Shown here: positions 4,354-5,661 of the stretch, piece by piece
Position numbering within the stretch: position 1 is the first letter of the stretch
Layout of the letters: each line of letters begins with the position of its first letter
Assembly: GCA_900547285.1 (NCBI GenBank)
Contig: URGF01000124.1
Location: forward strand, 1-5,661
Origin: an uncultured Collinsella sp.
GTDB lineage: Bacteria; Actinomycetota; Coriobacteriia; Coriobacteriales; Coriobacteriaceae
Reading direction: 5' to 3'
Length of the DNA stretch: 5,661 bases
Translations under genes and position numbers: made by a program
Notes under the pieces: model-generated
The model's input: only the letters and a program-made list of their open reading frames with translations
Databases searched by the model: none
What the model was told of the DNA's origin: nothing

Positions 4354-5433
4354 ATGCTTAGGATCGGTCTTCTTACCAGTGGCGGCGACTGCCAGGCGCT
4401 CAACGCCACCATGCGCGGCATTGTCAAAACGCTTATGACCAATAGCGAAGAGCCTATCGAGATTTATGGCTTTGAGGACGGCTATCAGGGCCTTATCTAC
4501 AGCAGGTTCCGCGTCATGACGCCCGCCGATTTTAGCGGTATCCTCACCCGCGGCGGCACCATCCTGGGCACGAGTCGCACACCGTTCAAGCGTCTGGATA
4601 CCCCCGAGACCGATGGTGTCGAGAAGGTGCCGGCGATGGTCCACACCTATCATAAGCTGCAGCTCGACTGCCTGTTTATGCTGGGCGGTAACGGCTCCAC
4701 CAAGACCGCCAACCGCCTGCGCGAAGAGGGCCTCAACGTTATCGCCCTGCCCAAGACCATCGATAACGACACCTGGGGCACCGAGCTGACGTTTGGCTTT
4801 ACGAGCGCCATCGACGTCGCCACCAAGTGCATCGACGACATTCACACCACCGCCTCGAGTCACGGCCGCGTGTTCGTTATCGAGATCATGGGCCACAAGG
4901 TTGGCTGGATCCCGCTGTACGCCGGCGTCGCGGGCGGCGCGGATGTCATCTTGATTCCCGAGATCCCCTACGACATGGACAACGTCATCAAGACCATCGA
5001 GCATCGCATGGAGACCGGCAGCCGCTTTACCATCGTAGCCGTCGCCGAGGGTGCTATCTCCAAGGAGGACGCGGCGCTGTCCAAGAAGGAGTACAAGAAG
5101 AAGCTCGCCGAGCGTACGAGCCCGTCAATCGTGTACGACATCGCCAAGGAGATCGAGGCCAAGACCGGTCGCGAGACCCGCGTCGCCATCCCCGGCCACA
5201 CGCAGCGCGGCGGCCAGCCCGACGCCCAGGACCGCATCTTTGCGACCCAGTGCGGCGTCGAGGCAGCGCTCGGCTGCCTACGCGGCGAGTTTGGCTACAT
5301 GATTGCCCTGCGTGACGGCAAGATGTGCCACATGCCGCTCGAGGAAGTCGCCGGCAAGCTCAAGTATGTCGACCCCCAGAGTGATCTGGTGCGCGAGGCC
5401 AAGGCGTTGGGCATCAGCTTCGGCGACGAATAG
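4354..5433 (+). CDS. pfkA: 6-phosphofructokinase, PfkA superfamily, mixed donor-specificity residues
   Basis: A complete 359-residue cytoplasmic enzyme that phosphorylates fructose 6-phosphate to fructose 1,6-bisphosphate in glycolysis. Motifs in order: TSGGDCQALNA (8-18); GTSRTPF (72-78); GGNGS (111-115); PKTIDND (133-139) with catalytic Asp137; MGHKVGW (179-185); IPE ending at Glu203; and GHTQRGGQPDAQDR (281-294). Gly114 (the Gly104 position of E. coli PfkA) fits ATP, whereas Lys134 (the Gly124 position) is the residue associated with pyrophosphate-using and group III mixed-substrate enzymes. Phosphoryl donor is therefore uncertain. Two further changes are unusual: Asn113 where GGDGS normally has Asp, and His181 where MGR normally has Arg. 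Length is above the roughly 320 residues of E. coli PfkA and similar to group III enzymes. It seems to be transcribed alone: hairpin 5' and strong palindrome 3'. pfkA is used as the family symbol, not as a claim of ATP specificity. Confidence 0.96.
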   Translation: MLRIGLLTSGGDCQALNATMRGIVKTLMTNSEEPIEIYGFEDGYQGLIYSRFRVMTPADFSGILTRGGTILGTSRTPFKRLDTPETDGVEKVPAMVHTYHKLQLDCLFMLGGNGSTKTANRLREEGLNVIALPKTIDNDTWGTELTFGFTSAIDVATKCIDDIHTTASSHGRVFVIEIMGHKVGWIPLYAGVAGGADVILIPEIPYDMDNVIKTIEHRMETGSRFTIVAVAEGAISKEDAALSKKEYKKKLAERTSPSIVYDIAKEIEAKTGRETRVAIPGHTQRGGQPDAQDRIFATQCGVEAALGCLRGEFGYMIALRDGKMCHMPLEEVAGKLKYVDPQSDLVREAKALGISFGDE

Positions 5434-5575
5434 CCTCGGCCGAAATTCATCCCATCGGGCCCTCCGACCCCGCCCGACGTATTTCGATTTGGCTCCTCCC
5501 TTGACTCCGTCAAAGGTCGCCAATCGAAATCGTCGGGCGGGGTCGGAGGGCCCTGCGTTTACATACTCGCCGAGG
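5434..5575 (+). terminator. Outer 7-bp inverted repeat with T-rich tail after the kinase, split by the large palindrome
   Basis: CCTCGGC (5434-5440), directly after the kinase stop, pairs exactly with GCCGAGG (5569-5575), and TTATTCGTCTTCTT follows. Brought together, the arms would make a terminator stem with a T-rich tail, but they are 128 nt apart with the large palindrome between them. They could close the base of one long branched hairpin, or be a terminator into whose loop the palindrome was inserted (inference). Confidence 0.4.
5457..5553. repeat. Very long near-perfect palindrome downstream of the kinase gene
   Basis: The arms 5457-5479 and 5531-5553 are perfect 23-bp inverted repeats, beginning GGGCCCTCCGACCCCG and ending CGGGGTCGGAGGGCCC. 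Pairing continues inward with ATTTCGATT (5481-5489) against AATCGAAAT (5522-5530) and GGC (5491-5493) against GCC (5519-5521), with single bulged T at 5480 and 5490. The top holds a further small hairpin, TTGAC-TCC-GTCAA (5501-5513). That is about 35 bp of stem before the apical hairpin, far more than a normal terminator. No U run follows directly (TGCGTTT). It encodes no plausible protein. Candidates are a REP- or MITE-like element, a 3'-end-protecting structure or an unusual terminator. Confidence 0.85.
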
Positions 5576-5661
5576 TTATTCGTCTTCTTGTTGCGGGTGC
5601 CTGGTCTGAAATTAAATTGCGGTGGAATAGTTCCTGCTTAGCCCGCAAATGGCTGAATCTA
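5576..5661. other. Intergenic sequence at the right edge, no gene recognised
   Basis: This end is more AT-rich than the kinase gene. It holds a 7-bp inverted repeat, TTGCGGG (5591-5597) and CCCGCAA (5642-5648). No open frame on either strand looks like protein. An ATG at 5649 opens a frame (M-A-E-S) that runs off the window but has no ribosome binding site directly upstream. The region may hold the promoter of a following gene outside the window. Confidence 0.5.

Noticed and set aside
4234..5004. Open frame of 256 codons on the minus strand opposite the phosphofructokinase
   Set aside because: It overlaps kinase motifs in antisense and has no family resemblance; high-GC shadow.
5649..5661. 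Possible start of a next gene (ATG followed by GCT GAA TCT)
   Set aside because: Only four codons are visible and no Shine-Dalgarno lies at a proper distance.

Overview
The window looks like chromosomal DNA from a high-GC Gram-positive bacterium, most likely a gut Coriobacteriia such as Collinsella. This is an inference from several things together: about 60% GC with strongly GC-biased third codon positions in the metabolic genes, AGGAGG-type ribosome binding sites, an M18 aminopeptidase, a choloylglycine-hydrolase-like amidase, and a 6-phosphofructokinase with a lysine at the pyrophosphate-associated position. No 16S rRNA or other definitive marker is present.

Layout, left to right. (1) 1-264, plus strand: the C-terminal 87 residues of a D-2-hydroxyacid dehydrogenase, cut by the window edge, followed by two hairpins. 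(2) 401-498: a 22-bp direct repeat present twice. (3) 499-1366, minus strand: a toxin-antitoxin operon with a RelB/DinJ-type ribbon-helix-helix antitoxin upstream of a PIN-domain ribonuclease toxin. It has a recognisable promoter at 1391-1419. The antitoxin frame is broken by an in-frame TAG. The same frame continues for 42 more codons that look like an acidic toxin-binding tail and then overlaps the toxin start by 8 nt. (4) 1582-2967, minus strand: a complete M18 metallo-aminopeptidase with two 3' hairpins. (5) 3129-4214, plus strand, divergent from the peptidase: a membrane-anchored Ntn-type amide hydrolase of the choloylglycine hydrolase/acyltransferase superfamily. (6) 4354-5433, plus strand: a 6-phosphofructokinase with a mixed set of donor-specificity residues. 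(7) 5434-5661: no recognisable gene, but a very strong palindrome of about 97 bp with 7-bp outer arms and a T-rich tail.

The metabolic genes are housekeeping or catabolic: hydroxyacid oxidation/reduction, peptide breakdown, amide hydrolysis and glycolysis. Nothing shows that they form one pathway; each seems to have its own transcription unit. The accessory part is the lower-GC toxin-antitoxin module (about 50% GC in sampled lines, against about 62% in the kinase gene) and the repeats and palindromes in the gaps. The most unusual points are the nonsense codon that separates the antitoxin's DNA-binding domain from its presumed neutralising tail while the toxin stays intact, and the nested palindrome after the kinase gene. 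I found no CRISPR array, tRNA, rRNA or transposase gene.
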